NCBI RefSeq assembly: GCF_003208055.1
Contig: NZ_QJUE01000001.1
Coordinates: forward strand, 62,001-126,000
Origin: Prochlorococcus marinus XMU1408
GTDB lineage: Bacteria > Cyanobacteriota > Cyanobacteriia > PCC-6307 > Cyanobiaceae
Direction of reading: 5' to 3'
Length of the DNA stretch: 64,000 nucleotides
Below are positions 62,597-64,000 of this stretch, piece by piece (positions within the stretch are counted from its first letter, which is position 1; the number at the start of each line of letters is the position of its first letter). The translations under genes were made by a program, and so were the position numbers. The notes beneath the pieces were generated by a model that was not told where the DNA came from, made no database searches, and was given only the letters and a program-made list of their open reading frames with translations.

Positions 62597-63940
62597 ATGC
62601 CCATAGGCAAACTGCTGATAGCTAATCGTGGCGAAATAGCTTTAAGAATTCTCCGAAGCTGTCGAGAGATGGGGATTGCTACGGTTGCTGTTTACAGCAC
62701 TGTTGATAAAAATGCTCTACATGTTCAATTAGCTGATGAAGCTGTTTGTGTTGGAGATTCGCCGAGTAGTAAAAGTTATTTAAATATTCCGAATATATTA
62801 GCTGCAGCAACTTCACGAGGAGTTGATGCTATTCACCCTGGATATGGTTTTTTAGCCGAGAATGATCGATTTGCAGAGATTTGTGGAGATCACGGCCTAA
62901 TTTTTGTTGGTCCTTCTCCTCATGCAATTCGTTCAATGGGTGATAAGTCGACCGCTAAATCGACTATGCAAAAGGTTGGAGTTCCTACAGTTCCTGGAAG
63001 TGAGGGTTTGCTAGAAAGTGTCTCAGATGCATCCAAGCTTGCTTCGGAAATGGGTTATCCGGTAATGATTAAAGCAACGGCAGGAGGAGGTGGAAGAGGT
63101 ATGCGCTTGGTTGGCCATGCTAATGAATTAGAGAACCTTTTTAAAGCTGCTCAAGGAGAAGCAGAAGCTGCATTTGGTAATCCAGGCCTATATATGGAGA
63201 AATTTATTGATCGCCCAAGGCATGTAGAGGTTCAGATTCTTGCTGATCGATTTGGAAATGTTGTTCACCTTGGAGAGAGAGATTGCTCAATTCAAAGGCG
63301 ACATCAGAAATTATTAGAGGAATCACCAAGTCCAGCTTTAGATGACCATTTAAGAATAAGGATGGGAGAGGCAGCAGTTGCAGCAGCAAAAAGCATCAAT
63401 TACGAAGGGGCTGGAACAGTTGAGTTTCTATTTGATAGGCAAGGTAATTTTTATTTTATGGAGATGAATACTCGAATACAAGTTGAACATCCTGTGACTG
63501 AGTTAGTTACAGGAATGGATCTTATATCTGAGCAATTACGTATCGCTGGAGGAGAAAAATTACAATTCAGCCAGGAAGAGATTAAGCTTGAAGGACATGC
63601 TATTGAATGTAGAATTAACGCAGAAGATCCTAATCATAATTTTAGACCTTCTCCAGGAAAAATTACTGGTTGGTTACCTCCTGGTGGACCAGGGGTAAGG
63701 GTAGATAGCCATGTTTATACAGGTTACGATATACCTCCTTTTTATGATTCTTTAATAGGAAAACTAATTGTTTGGGGAAGGGATCGAGAAGCAGCACTAA
63801 AACGAATGGAAAGAGCCTTAAACGAATGCGCTGTCACAGGAATTACTACTACTATTGATTTTCATTTACAGTTATTGAAAAGAAAAGAATTTATAAATGG
63901 AGATGTTCATACAAAGTTTGTTGAACAAGAAATGTTGTAG
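62597..63940 (+). CDS. accC: Biotin carboxylase subunit of acetyl-CoA carboxylase
   Basis: 447 residues, full family length, ATG with [20 protein letters not shown]. The ATP-grasp Gly-rich loop [12 protein letters not shown] is at about 159-170, [19 protein letters not shown] at about 222-240, the catalytic block [15 protein letters not shown] at about 288-302, and C-terminal [13 protein letters not shown]. It carboxylates biotin on AccB with ATP and bicarbonate, the first step of fatty acid synthesis. The gene ends 60 nt before the window edge. Confidence 0.97.
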   Translation: MPIGKLLIANRGEIALRILRSCREMGIATVAVYSTVDKNALHVQLADEAVCVGDSPSSKSYLNIPNILAAATSRGVDAIHPGYGFLAENDRFAEICGDHGLIFVGPSPHAIRSMGDKSTAKSTMQKVGVPTVPGSEGLLESVSDASKLASEMGYPVMIKATAGGGGRGMRLVGHANELENLFKAAQGEAEAAFGNPGLYMEKFIDRPRHVEVQILADRFGNVVHLGERDCSIQRRHQKLLEESPSPALDDHLRIRMGEAAVAAAKSINYEGAGTVEFLFDRQGNFYFMEMNTRIQVEHPVTELVTGMDLISEQLRIAGGEKLQFSQEEIKLEGHAIECRINAEDPNHNFRPSPGKITGWLPPGGPGVRVDSHVYTGYDIPPFYDSLIGKLIVWGRDREAALKRMERALNECAVTGITTTIDFHLQLLKRKEFINGDVHTKFVEQEML

Positions 63941-64000
63941 ATCATTAGTTTTTAAGTTCGCAACATGATTTGAGTTAACAAACCTTGTTGACTAAAAAAT

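Overview
The window looks like a chromosome segment of a marine picocyanobacterium, most likely Prochlorococcus. The grounds are very low G+C, many 30-80 residue membrane peptides, a circularly permuted two-piece tmRNA gene with tag ANNIVSFSRQTAPVAA, Yfr2-type small RNAs, a decayed high-light-inducible (hli) gene, and the gene run smc - PRC-barrel gene - lpxB-like gene - tRNA-Leu - accC. A low-light clade is likely because of the accessory content, but that is inference.

Layout. 0-12 kb: the end of an FkbM-type methyltransferase, then four large genes (1.0, 5.7, 7.0, 9.5 kb) that share one N-terminal header and TPR array but carry four different C-terminal enzymes: glycosyltransferase, 2OG-Fe oxygenase, sulfotransferase and SAM methyltransferase. 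A voltage-gated-type K+ channel and hypotheticals lie between them. 4 kb and 8.8-15.4 kb: a dispersed accessory cassette family made of a Cys-containing ~60-residue peptide, a 44-residue membrane peptide, a conserved leader, a conserved terminator, and tandem pairs of Yfr1-motif and Yfr2-type small RNAs in various states of decay. 15.4-23.8 kb: small and secreted proteins, a cupin, a nuclease, a TPR protein and the ribosome-rescue factor ArfB. 24-32 kb: a large secreted serine protease with DUF4214 repeats, and a complete four-gene polar or general amino-acid ABC transporter. 32-45 kb: mostly small orphan genes plus decaying genes (cupin relic, hli pseudogene, a frameshifted membrane-peptide gene) around a (AGT)19 microsatellite. 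45-52 kb: a ParA-like ATPase, an MsbA-type ABC exporter, glycosyltransferases and cupins. 53-64 kb: core genome (tmRNA, RlmL-like methyltransferase, SMC, PRC-barrel protein, LpxB-like protein, tRNA-Leu, biotin carboxylase).

How the parts may work together: the TPR-enzyme family, the FkbM methyltransferase, the GT4 and DUF5672 transferases and the exporter suggest surface-glycan or surface-protein decoration. The amino-acid transporter and secreted protease suggest organic nitrogen use. The most unusual part is the 8.8-15.1 kb RNA and peptide cassette: a Yfr1-like loop shows 12 nt of perfect complementarity to the 5' arm of a Yfr2-like RNA encoded about 120 nt downstream, beside peptide genes with unusually strong Shine-Dalgarno sites. 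All assignments come from reading the sequence and from memory of the families; no searches were run.
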